Below are positions 5,877 to 11,891 of a DNA stretch of 12,239 bases, in pieces (within the stretch, counting starts at the first letter, position 1; each line of letters opens with the position of its first letter). Origin of the DNA: VRUE01 sp036265675 (GTDB taxonomy: Bacteria; Actinomycetota; Thermoleophilia; Solirubrobacterales; 70-9). Below the pieces are notes generated by a model. The model saw only the letters and a list, made by a program, of their open reading frames with translations, made no database searches and had not been told where the DNA came from. The position numbers and the translations under genes were made by a program. Where the stretch lies: positions 1 through 12,239 of the forward strand of contig DATAOP010000039.1 in the NCBI GenBank assembly GCA_036265675.1. The letters run 5' to 3'.

Positions 5877-6764
5877 ATGGGGGAGCGGGCGGAGCCCGAG
5901 GTGACGCTGGTCGTCATCACCGGCCACTCGGGGGCCGGCAAGTCGGAGGCGATCGCGGTCTTCGAGGACGGCGGCTACTTCTGCGTCGACAACCTGCCGC
6001 CGCGGATGATCGGCAGCCTCGGCGAGCTCTTCCGCCACCGCGGCAGCGGCGTCGAACGCGCGGCGGTCGTCTCCGACGTCCGCGGCGGCGAGTACTTCGA
6101 CGAGCTGATCCAGGTCCTCGACGACCTCGACGCCGACGGGCTGAGGCCGCGGGTCCTTTTCCTCGAGGCCGGCGAGGAGACCCTCCTCGACCGCTACAAG
6201 GAGACCCGGCGGCGCCACCCCCTCGCCCCCGACGGCAGGATCGTCGATGGGATCCGCGCCGAGCGCGAGCTGCTGGCTCCGCTCCGCGCCCGGGCCGACG
6301 TCGTGATGGACACCAGCGACCTCAGCAGCGGCGCCCTGCGCTCGAGGATCGCCGAGGAGATGCTCGGCACCGACGGCGGCGGCAAGCTCGCGCTGACGCT
6401 GCTCACCTTCGGCTTCAAGAACGGGCCGCCGCGCGACGCCGACCTCACCCTCGACGTGCGCTTCCTGCCCAACCCGCACTACGTCGACGAGCTGCGGCCG
6501 CTGACCGGCCTCGACCAGGAGGTGCGCGAGTACGTCGAGTCCGGGACCCAGGCGGGCGAGTTCTACGGGCGCCTGCTGCCGCTGCTCGACTTCCTCGTGC
6601 CGTCCTACGTCGCCGAGGGCAAGAGCCACCTCACGATCGCGATCGGCTGCACCGGCGGCCGCCACCGCTCGGTCACCGTCGCCGATCGGATCCGGCGCGA
6701 CCTCGACGGCCGCGACGACGTGACCCTGCGGGTCAAGCACCGCGACGTCGATCTCGACTCGTAG
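5877..6764 (+). CDS. rapZ: RapZ/YvcJ family nucleotide-binding protein
   Basis: A 295-residue P-loop protein of the RapZ (YvcJ) family. Walker A GHSGAGKS is at 16-23, followed by EDGGYFCVDNLPPRMIG and SDVRGGEYF, both family signatures. The C-terminal domain has LTFGFKNGPPRDADLTLDVR, FLPNPHYVDELRPLTG and the strongly conserved GCTGGRHRSV. In enterobacteria RapZ is an RNA adapter controlling glucosamine-6-phosphate synthase. In Gram-positives the role of YvcJ is less clear, and the GlmY/GlmZ RNAs are not expected here. ATG 5877 lies 4 nt after the uvrC stop, so translation is probably coupled. In many actinobacteria uvrC and rapZ are followed by yvcK and whiA; here they are not. Confidence 0.95.
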   Translation: MGERAEPEVTLVVITGHSGAGKSEAIAVFEDGGYFCVDNLPPRMIGSLGELFRHRGSGVERAAVVSDVRGGEYFDELIQVLDDLDADGLRPRVLFLEAGEETLLDRYKETRRRHPLAPDGRIVDGIRAERELLAPLRARADVVMDTSDLSSGALRSRIAEEMLGTDGGGKLALTLLTFGFKNGPPRDADLTLDVRFLPNPHYVDELRPLTGLDQEVREYVESGTQAGEFYGRLLPLLDFLVPSYVAEGKSHLTIAIGCTGGRHRSVTVADRIRRDLDGRDDVTLRVKHRDVDLDS

Positions 6765-6788
6765 AAGCCCCACCGAGGGCGACTCGTA
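6755..6788 (+). repeat. Short direct repeat CGACTCGTA at the rapZ-ABC junction
   Basis: CGACTCGTA occurs at 6755-6763 (the last codons and stop of rapZ) and again at 6780-6788, a period of 25 bp, with GAA or AGAA following each copy. The second copy runs into the -10-like AAGAAT of the ABC gene. It may be a rearrangement scar or chance. Confidence 0.4.
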
Positions 6789-6800
6789 AGAATCAGGGTT
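6788..6800 (+). promoter_or_regulatory. -10-like box for a leaderless ABC transporter message
   Basis: AAGAAT (6788-6793) is separated by 7 nt from the GTG at 6801, the same spacing as at vapB and uvrC. No Shine-Dalgarno sequence of normal spacing is present. No convincing -35 box is seen. Confidence 0.3.
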
Positions 6801-7652
6801 GTGTCTGAACCTGTGATCAGCGTGCGCGCCCTGCGCAAGAGCTACGGCGACCTCGAGGCCGTCCGCGGCATCGACATCGAGGTCGGCGCCGGCGAGGTGT
6901 TCGCCTTCCTCGGTCCCAACGGCGCCGGGAAGACGACGACGGTGGAGATCCTCGAGGGCTATCGCCGGCGCGACGCCGGCGAGGTCAGCGTCCTCGGCGA
7001 GGACCCGAACCACGCCGGCCGTTCCTGGCGGCAGCGGATCGGGATCGTGCTCCAGAGCTGCAAACTCGAGCCCTACCTGACCGTGCGCGAGTCGCTGGCG
7101 CTGTTCGCCGGCTACTACGACTCGCCGCGCCCGATCGAGGAAACGATCGACCTCGTCGGCCTCGCCGACAAGGCGGATGCCCGCGCCGGCAGCCTCTCCG
7201 GCGGCCAGCAGCGCCGGCTCGACGTCGGGATGGCGCTGATCGGCGACCCCGACCTCCTCTTCCTCGACGAGCCGACGACCGGGTTCGACCCACAGGCGCG
7301 GCGTCAGGCCTGGGACCTGATCGCCGGCCTCCGCGACCTCGGCAAGACCGTTTTCCTCACCACCCACTACATGGACGAGGCCCAGCGGCTGGCCGACCGG
7401 GTCGCGATTATCGCCGGCGGTGAGATCGTCGCCCGCGGCGCCCCGCAGGAGCTCGGCGAACGCAACGGCAGCGCCGCCACGATCCGCTACCGCCGCGCGG
7501 GCGAGGCCTTCTCGATCGAGACCGACGATCCGGTCAGGGCGCTGCACGAGTTGACCGGGCGAGCGCTCGAGGAGGGGTTCGAGCTCGAGGGACTCGAGGT
7601 GTCGCGGCCGAGCCTCGAGGACGTCTACCTCTCCCTCACGAGGCAGGACTAG
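6801..7652 (+). CDS. ABC transporter ATP-binding protein (ABC-2/DrrA type)
   Basis: A 283-residue ATPase with every ABC motif intact: Walker A GPNGAGKTTT (38-47), Q-loop Q85, signature LSGGQQRR (132-139), Walker B LLFLDEPTTGFDP (152-164) and the switch His at 189 in TTHYMDEA. The C-terminal 70 residues (SAATIRYRRAGEAFSIETD onward) resemble the extension of DrrA/CcmA-like exporters. It would drive export through the adjacent ABC-2 permease. The substrate is unknown; drug, lipid or polysaccharide export are all common in this family. GTG 6801 is used because it gives the standard N-terminus before VISVRALRKSYGDLEAV. The permease starts 2 nt after its stop. Confidence 0.92.
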   Translation: MSEPVISVRALRKSYGDLEAVRGIDIEVGAGEVFAFLGPNGAGKTTTVEILEGYRRRDAGEVSVLGEDPNHAGRSWRQRIGIVLQSCKLEPYLTVRESLALFAGYYDSPRPIEETIDLVGLADKADARAGSLSGGQQRRLDVGMALIGDPDLLFLDEPTTGFDPQARRQAWDLIAGLRDLGKTVFLTTHYMDEAQRLADRVAIIAGGEIVARGAPQELGERNGSAATIRYRRAGEAFSIETDDPVRALHELTGRALEEGFELEGLEVSRPSLEDVYLSLTRQD

Positions 7653-7654
7653 CG

Positions 7655-8410
7655 ATGGCGCTCGTGCTGCACCAGCTCCGCTACGACCAGAAGGTCTTCT
7701 GGCGCAACCCGGCCGCGGTCTTCTTCACGGTCGCGTTCCCGGTCATCCTGCTGCTGATCTTCGCCGTCGTCTTCGGCGACGCCAAGATCAAGGACGAGGG
7801 TGGGATCGAGGCGACGACGTACTACGTCCCGGCGATCATCACCCTGGCGGTGATCTCGGCGACGGTGCAGACGCTGGCGATGACGATCGTGATCGCCCGC
7901 GAGGATGGCCGCCTCAAGCGCGGCCGCGGGACTCCGATGCCCGCCTGGGTCTTCATCGCCGGCCGGATCGGCAATTCCGTCGTCCTCTCGGTGCTGATGT
8001 TCGCGATCGTCGTCGCGCTCGGACGGATCCTCTACGGGGTCTCGATCCCCTGGTCGCAGCTGCCCGAGCTTCTGGTAATTCTCGCGATCGGCGCTGCCTG
8101 CTTCTGCTGCCTCGGCATCGCCCTGACCGCGGCGATCCCATCCCAGGATGCCGCCGCGCCGATCGTCAACGCGCTGTTGCTGCCGCTCTACTTCCTCTCG
8201 GGGGTCTTCATACCCGACGGCGAGCTGCCGAACGGCGTGCTCACCTTCGCCGACAACTTTCCGGTGCGGCACTTCTTCGAGGCCTTCTTCGACGTCTACG
8301 TGAAGGGATCGGGGATCCCCTGGCACCACCTCGTCGTGGTCGGGATCTGGGGCGTGGCGGGACTGCTGCTGGCGATCCGCTACTTCCGCTGGGTCCCGCG
8401 CGAGGGGTAG
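7655..8410 (+). CDS. ABC-2 type transporter permease
   Basis: A 251-residue integral membrane protein with about six hydrophobic segments, near 22-41, 57-79, 97-121, 136-158, 163-185 and 227-245. The N-terminal cytoplasmic part (LRYDQKVFWRNPAAVFF) and the late motif LLLPLYFLSGVFIPDGELP are typical of the DrrB/ABC-2 family. With the preceding ATPase it forms one exporter, presumably with two copies of each subunit. It starts 2 nt after the ATPase stop, with a modest purine-rich stretch upstream. The first loop has no large extracellular domain. The substrate cannot be predicted. Confidence 0.9.
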   Translation: MALVLHQLRYDQKVFWRNPAAVFFTVAFPVILLLIFAVVFGDAKIKDEGGIEATTYYVPAIITLAVISATVQTLAMTIVIAREDGRLKRGRGTPMPAWVFIAGRIGNSVVLSVLMFAIVVALGRILYGVSIPWSQLPELLVILAIGAACFCCLGIALTAAIPSQDAAAPIVNALLLPLYFLSGVFIPDGELPNGVLTFADNFPVRHFFEAFFDVYVKGSGIPWHHLVVVGIWGVAGLLLAIRYFRWVPREG

Positions 8411-8418
8411 CCCTCGCG
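8399..8418 (+). terminator. Perfect hairpin over the permease stop codon (candidate terminator)
   Basis: CGCGAGGG (8399-8406) and CCCTCGCG (8411-8418) form a perfect 8-bp G+C-rich stem. The 4-nt loop GTAG contains the permease TAG. No T-run follows, but actinobacterial terminators often lack one. It separates the exporter from the VOC gene. Confidence 0.5.
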
Positions 8419-8437
8419 TCACCGGGCCGGTCGCCCG

Positions 8438-8445
8438 TATAGCCT
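8438..8445 (+). promoter_or_regulatory. -10-like TATAGCCT upstream of the VOC gene
   Basis: TATAGC/TAGCCT (8438-8445) lies 9 nt before the ATG at 8455, downstream of the hairpin at 8399-8418. The same TAGCCT hexamer lies 8 nt before the MaoC ATG. No Shine-Dalgarno sequence is present, so the message would have a leader of at most 2-3 nt. This could be a promoter for the whole glycolytic cluster. Confidence 0.35.
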
Positions 8446-8454
8446 CCGGGCTAG

Positions 8455-8817
8455 ATGCTGCATCACGTCCTGCTCGAGGTCTCGGATCTGCCGCGAAGCG
8501 CGAAGTTCTACGACGCGTTGCTGGCGCCGCTCGGTTGGCGCCGCCATTTCGATGAGGACGAAACGATCGGTTGGGGGATCGCAAAACCGGTCTTCTTCAT
8601 CTCCGGTCACCGCGCCCCGCAGCCCGGTTTCGGGCTGCTCAGCTTCACCGGGCTCGGGATCGTCGCGGTCAAGGCGGCATGGGAAGGGGGCATCGGAGCC
8701 GGCGGCACCAGCACCGGCGAGCCGGGCGATCACCGCTCGCACGGCTCCGGCTCCTACTCGGCCTTCCTTCAGGACCCCGACGGGTATGAAATCGAGGTGA
8801 CGGTGGGCAGTGACTGA
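8455..8817 (+). CDS. VOC superfamily (glyoxalase/bleomycin-resistance fold) protein
   Basis: A 120-residue VOC protein of two beta-alpha-beta-beta-beta repeats. It starts MLHHVLLEVSDLPRSAKFYDALLAPLGWRR (written in parts: MLHHVLLEVSDL, then SAKFYDALLAPLGW) and ends with the family motif AFLQDPDGYEIEV (103-115). H3 or H4 and E114 are plausible metal ligands. The start of repeat two, GLLSFTGLG, lacks the His that many relatives have at that place, so the metal site may be altered. VOC members include glyoxalases, dioxygenases and resistance proteins, and the exact reaction cannot be assigned. Only 27 nt separate it from gap, so it may be the first gene of the glycolytic operon. Confidence 0.82.
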   Translation: MLHHVLLEVSDLPRSAKFYDALLAPLGWRRHFDEDETIGWGIAKPVFFISGHRAPQPGFGLLSFTGLGIVAVKAAWEGGIGAGGTSTGEPGDHRSHGSGSYSAFLQDPDGYEIEVTVGSD

Positions 8818-8844
8818 GGAAACGACTCGAGGAGGAACCGGTTC

Positions 8845-9846
8845 ATGGCAGTGAAGGTCGGCATCAATGGCTTCGGGCGCATCGGGCGCAACGTCTTCCG
8901 CGCAGCCCATGCGGCGGGGACGGACCTCGAGTTCGTCGCGGTCAACGACCTGATCGACCCGGGGACGATCGCGCATCTGCTCAAGTACGACTCGATCCTC
9001 GGCCGCTTCCCGGGCGAGGTCGAGGCGGGCGAGTCGTCGATCACGGTCGACGGCAGGGAGGTGAAGGTCTTCAACGAGCGTGAGCCGGCCGCGCTGCCCT
9101 GGGGAGATCTCGGCGTCGAGGTCGTGATCGAGTCGACCGGCCTGTTCACCGGCCGCGAGGACGCCGCCAAGCACCTCGAGGCGGGGGCGAAGAAGGTGAT
9201 CATCTCGGCCCCGGCCAAGGAGCCCGACGTCACCGTCGCGCTCGGCGTCAACTTCGACAGCTACGACCCCGAGAGCCACCACATCATCTCCAATGCCTCC
9301 TGCACCACCAACTGCCTGGCGCCGCTGGCGAAGGCGATCAACGATTCGATCGGGATCGAGCTGGGGCTGATGACCACGATCCACGCCTACACCGCCGACC
9401 AGCGGCTTCAGGACATGCCGCACCGGGACCCGCGCCGGGCGCGGGCGGCGGCGATCAACCTGATCCCGACGACGACCGGCGCCGCCAAGGCGGTCGGCCT
9501 CGTCCTGCCGGAGCTGAACGGGAAGCTGAACGGGCTGTCGATCAGGGCGCCGGTCGCGACCGGCTCCGTCGTCGACCTCGTCTTCACGCCGAAGCAGCCG
9601 GCCGACGTCGAATCCGTCAACGCCGCCGTCAAGGCGGCGGCCGAGGGGCCGCTCGAGGGGATCCTCTCCTACACCGAGGACCCGATCGTCTCGACCGACA
9701 TTGTCGGCGACCCGCACTCCTCGATTTTCGACTCCGAGCAGACGATGGCTATCGGCGACGGCGGGATGATCAAGGTCGTCGCCTGGTATGACAACGAGTG
9801 GGGCTACTCCAACCGCTGCGTCGACCTCGCCGCCAAGGTCCTCTGA
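8845..9846 (+). CDS. gap: Glyceraldehyde-3-phosphate dehydrogenase
   Basis: A 333-residue type I GAPDH, which oxidises glyceraldehyde-3-phosphate to 1,3-bisphosphoglycerate in glycolysis. The Rossmann motif GINGFGRIGRNVFRAA is at 6-21. D35 in VAVNDLIDP favours NAD over NADP. The catalytic Cys153 is in SNASCTTNCLAPLAK and His180 in TIHAYTADQ. WYDNEWGYSNR (314-324) closes the C-terminal domain. GGAGGA (8831-8836) lies 8 nt before the ATG and is one of the best Shine-Dalgarno sites in the window. pgk starts 13 nt after the stop. A weak stem, GGTC-ctct-GACC, covers the stop codon, and CCCGCGGG (9848-9855) lies in the gap-pgk spacer. Confidence 0.97.
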   Translation: MAVKVGINGFGRIGRNVFRAAHAAGTDLEFVAVNDLIDPGTIAHLLKYDSILGRFPGEVEAGESSITVDGREVKVFNEREPAALPWGDLGVEVVIESTGLFTGREDAAKHLEAGAKKVIISAPAKEPDVTVALGVNFDSYDPESHHIISNASCTTNCLAPLAKAINDSIGIELGLMTTIHAYTADQRLQDMPHRDPRRARAAAINLIPTTTGAAKAVGLVLPELNGKLNGLSIRAPVATGSVVDLVFTPKQPADVESVNAAVKAAAEGPLEGILSYTEDPIVSTDIVGDPHSSIFDSEQTMAIGDGGMIKVVAWYDNEWGYSNRCVDLAAKVL

Positions 9847-9859
9847 CCCCGCGGGTTCG

Positions 9860-11131
9860 GTGAGTTTCTCGAAGGCCAGCGTCCGCGACGCCCCGGTCGC
9901 GGGCGAGCGGGTGCTGCTCCGGGTCGACCTGAACGTACCTCTGGAGAGGCGACCCGCCGCCCCCGGACGCGAGAGGGACCCCGGATCCATATCTGATTCC
10001 CGCGGGGTCCCGGGGGCAGAGGAGGCGGCGGAATATGTCGTCGCCGACGACATGCGGATCGAGGCGGCGCTGCCGACGATCGGGCTGCTGCGCGAGCGCG
10101 GAGCTTCGCTCGTCGTCTGCTCGCACCTCGGCCGCCCCGGCGGCAGGCCGGACCCCGCGCTCTCGATGCGGCCGGTCGGCGAGCGGCTCGGCGAGCGGCT
10201 CGGCGCGGACGTCGTCCAGGCCCCTGCGGTGGTCGGGGTCGAGGTCGAGGAGCTCGCCCGCGGCCTCGAGCCGGGCGGGATGCTGCTGCTCGAGAACCTC
10301 CGCTTCGAGCCGGGTGAGACCGAGAACGACCCCGAGCTGGCGGTCGCGCTCGGAGCGCTCGCTCGCCTCTATGTCAACGACGCCTTCGGCGCCGCCCACC
10401 GCGCCCATGCCAGCACCGAGGGCGTCGCCCACGTCCTCCCCGGCTATGCCGGGCTGCTGCTCGAGCGCGAGGTGACCGAGCTGACCGCCGTCGTCGAGTC
10501 GCCGGAGCGGCCGCTCGTCGTCGTGCTCGGCGGGGCCAAGGTCTCCGACAAGGTCGGCGTGATCGACCGCTTCCTCGAGATCGCCGACCGGATCCTGATC
10601 GGCGGCGCCATGTGCTTCAGCTTCTTCCGTGCCCAGGGGATCGCGACCGGGGACTCTCTGGTTGAGGAGGAGGGCGTGGAGCTCGCGGCCGAGGCCCTCG
10701 AGCGGGCCGAGCGCTCCGACTGCGAGCTGTCTCTCCCGGTCGACCTCGTCCTCGCCGACCGCTTCGACGCCGCGGCCGAGCGCCGCGAGAGCGGCGGGGT
10801 CGAGGTGCCGGACGGCTGGATGGGGCTCGACGTCGGGCCTCGGACCGCCGCCGCCTACGCTGAGGCGATCGCCGGTGCCGGGACGGTGCTCTGGAATGGA
10901 CCGATGGGCGCCTTCGAGCTCGAGCCGTTCGCGGCCGCGACCCGAACCGTCGCCGAGGCGGTCGCGGCGTCGCCCGGAACGACCGTGGTCGGGGGCGGCG
11001 ACTCGGTCGCCGCCGTGCGCCAGTTCGGGCTCGCCGACCGAATCGACTGGATCTCAACCGGAGGAGGAGCATCGTTGGAGCTGCTGGAGGGAAGGAAACT
11101 GCCTGGAGTGGAGGCGCTGAGCGATGCCTGA
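9860..11131 (+). CDS. pgk: Phosphoglycerate kinase with an N-terminal insertion
   Basis: A 423-residue PGK, longer than the usual 390-400, which transfers phosphate from 1,3-bisphosphoglycerate to ADP. GTG 9860 gives the standard N-terminus (SFSKASVRDAPVAGERVLLR) and puts RVDLNVP at the usual place (D23, N25). An in-frame ATG at 9788 lies inside gap and is rejected. The substrate-binding Arg normally near residue 38 (DDxRI) is found at R66, because about 28 extra residues (29-60, rich in R, P, G, S, D) are inserted between. Other motifs are intact: SHLGRPGG, LLENLRFEPGE, NDAFGAAHRAHAS, VVLGGAKVSDKVGVI, WMGLDVGP, WNGPMGAFE, GGGDSVAAV and STGGGASLELLEG. The frame stays open, so the enzyme is probably functional. 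It overlaps tpiA by 8 nt. Confidence 0.95.
   Translation: MSFSKASVRDAPVAGERVLLRVDLNVPLERRPAAPGRERDPGSISDSRGVPGAEEAAEYVVADDMRIEAALPTIGLLRERGASLVVCSHLGRPGGRPDPALSMRPVGERLGERLGADVVQAPAVVGVEVEELARGLEPGGMLLLENLRFEPGETENDPELAVALGALARLYVNDAFGAAHRAHASTEGVAHVLPGYAGLLLEREVTELTAVVESPERPLVVVLGGAKVSDKVGVIDRFLEIADRILIGGAMCFSFFRAQGIATGDSLVEEEGVELAAEALERAERSDCELSLPVDLVLADRFDAAAERRESGGVEVPDGWMGLDVGPRTAAAYAEAIAGAGTVLWNGPMGAFELEPFAAATRTVAEAVAASPGTTVVGGGDSVAAVRQFGLADRIDWISTGGGASLELLEGRKLPGVEALSDA
9954..10028. repeat. Palindromic insertion inside pgk
   Basis: GGGACCCCG (9975-9983) pairs with CGGGGTCCC (10003-10011) around a 19-nt loop. Outside this, GCCCCC (9959-9964) pairs with GGGGGC (10012-10017), skipping a 10-nt bulge on the left. 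CCGCC (9954-9958) pairs with GGCGG (10024-10028), skipping 6 nt on the right. About 20 bp can pair over 75 nt. It coincides with the extra residues of PGK and includes codons that are rare here (ATA, TCT, AGG, CGA). It resembles a protein-coding palindromic element, as known from Rickettsia; no second copy is in this window. Confidence 0.6.
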
Positions 11132-11876
11132 GCGGACCCCTTTACTCGCGGCCAACTGGAAGATGCACAAGACCGTCGCCGAGGCGGCGCAGTTCGTCGA
11201 CGCGCTGCTGCCGCGGATCGCGGCGACCGAGCACGACGTCGTCATCTGCCCGTCGTTCCTCGCCCTGCGCGAGGTCGTCGAGCGCTCGCGCGGCAGCGCC
11301 GTCCGGGTCGCCGCCCAGAACATGCACGAGGCGGAGAAGGGGGCCTTCACCGGCGAGGTGTCGGCCCCGATGCTGGTCGAGGCCGAGGTCGACGCGGTGA
11401 TCCTCGGCCACTCCGAGCGGCGCCAGCTCTTCGGCGAGACCGACGAGGCGCTCGCCCGCAAGGTCCCCGCGGCCCTCGCGGCCGGCCTCGAGCCGATCCT
11501 CTGCGTCGGCGAGACCGAGGAGGCCCGCGACGGAGGCCAGACCGAGGCGGTCCTCGAGCGCCAGCTGCGGGCCGACCTCGCCGGCGTCGAGCCGACCCGC
11601 CTCGCCGAGGTCACGATCGCCTACGAGCCGGTCTGGGCGATCGGTACGGGACGGACCGCGACGCCGGAGCAGGCCCAGGAGGCGATCGCGTTCATTCGCG
11701 ACGTGCTGCGCGAGGCCGGCGCCGAAGCGGATCGGACGCGGATCATCTACGGCGGATCGGTCAAGCCCGGCAACGCGGCCGAGCTGATGGCCCAGGAAGA
11801 CATCGACGGGGCCCTGGTCGGGGGCGCCAGTCTCGACCCGGCCGATTTCGCGGCGATCGTCGAGGCGGCGGGCTAG
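11124..11876 (+). CDS. tpiA: Triosephosphate isomerase
   Basis: A 250-residue complete TIM barrel, interconverting dihydroxyacetone phosphate and glyceraldehyde-3-phosphate. Active-site residues are visible: N11 and K13 in AANWKMHK, H96 in ILGHSERRQLFGE, and E168 in IAYEPVWAIGTG. The phosphate-binding IIYGGSVKPGN (207-217) and LVGGASLDP (231-239) follow. ATG 11124 overlaps the pgk stop by 8 nt, and GGAGG (11110-11114) lies 9 nt upstream, so translation is coupled to pgk. gpmI begins 1 nt after the stop. Sequence and length are ordinary for the family. Confidence 0.97.
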   Translation: MPERTPLLAANWKMHKTVAEAAQFVDALLPRIAATEHDVVICPSFLALREVVERSRGSAVRVAAQNMHEAEKGAFTGEVSAPMLVEAEVDAVILGHSERRQLFGETDEALARKVPAALAAGLEPILCVGETEEARDGGQTEAVLERQLRADLAGVEPTRLAEVTIAYEPVWAIGTGRTATPEQAQEAIAFIRDVLREAGAEADRTRIIYGGSVKPGNAAELMAQEDIDGALVGGASLDPADFAAIVEAAG

Positions 11877-11891
11877 CTTGGCGGCCTCGAC
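11859..11891 (+). other. Inverted repeat around the tpiA stop and gpmI start
   Basis: GTCGAGGC (11859-11866) and GCCTCGAC (11884-11891) are perfect 8-bp inverted arms. The 17-nt loop holds both the tpiA TAG (11874-11876) and the TTG start of gpmI (11878-11880). It may influence re-initiation at the weak TTG; inference only. Confidence 0.4.

Noticed and set aside
5856..7547. A 563-codon open frame on the minus strand opposite rapZ and the ABC ATPase
   Set aside because: It is a mirror of the strong G/C third-position bias of the genes on the plus strand. Its translation is low-complexity (A, V, E, D, G, R rich) with no domain motifs. The same applies to long minus-strand frames at 4061-5407 and 8419-10053.
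9946..10027. GAGGCG at 9946-9951 and 10022-10027 as a target-site duplication flanking the pgk palindrome
   Set aside because: The 76-bp period is not a multiple of three and would not by itself keep the frame. GAGGCG is also very common in this sequence, so it is not good evidence.
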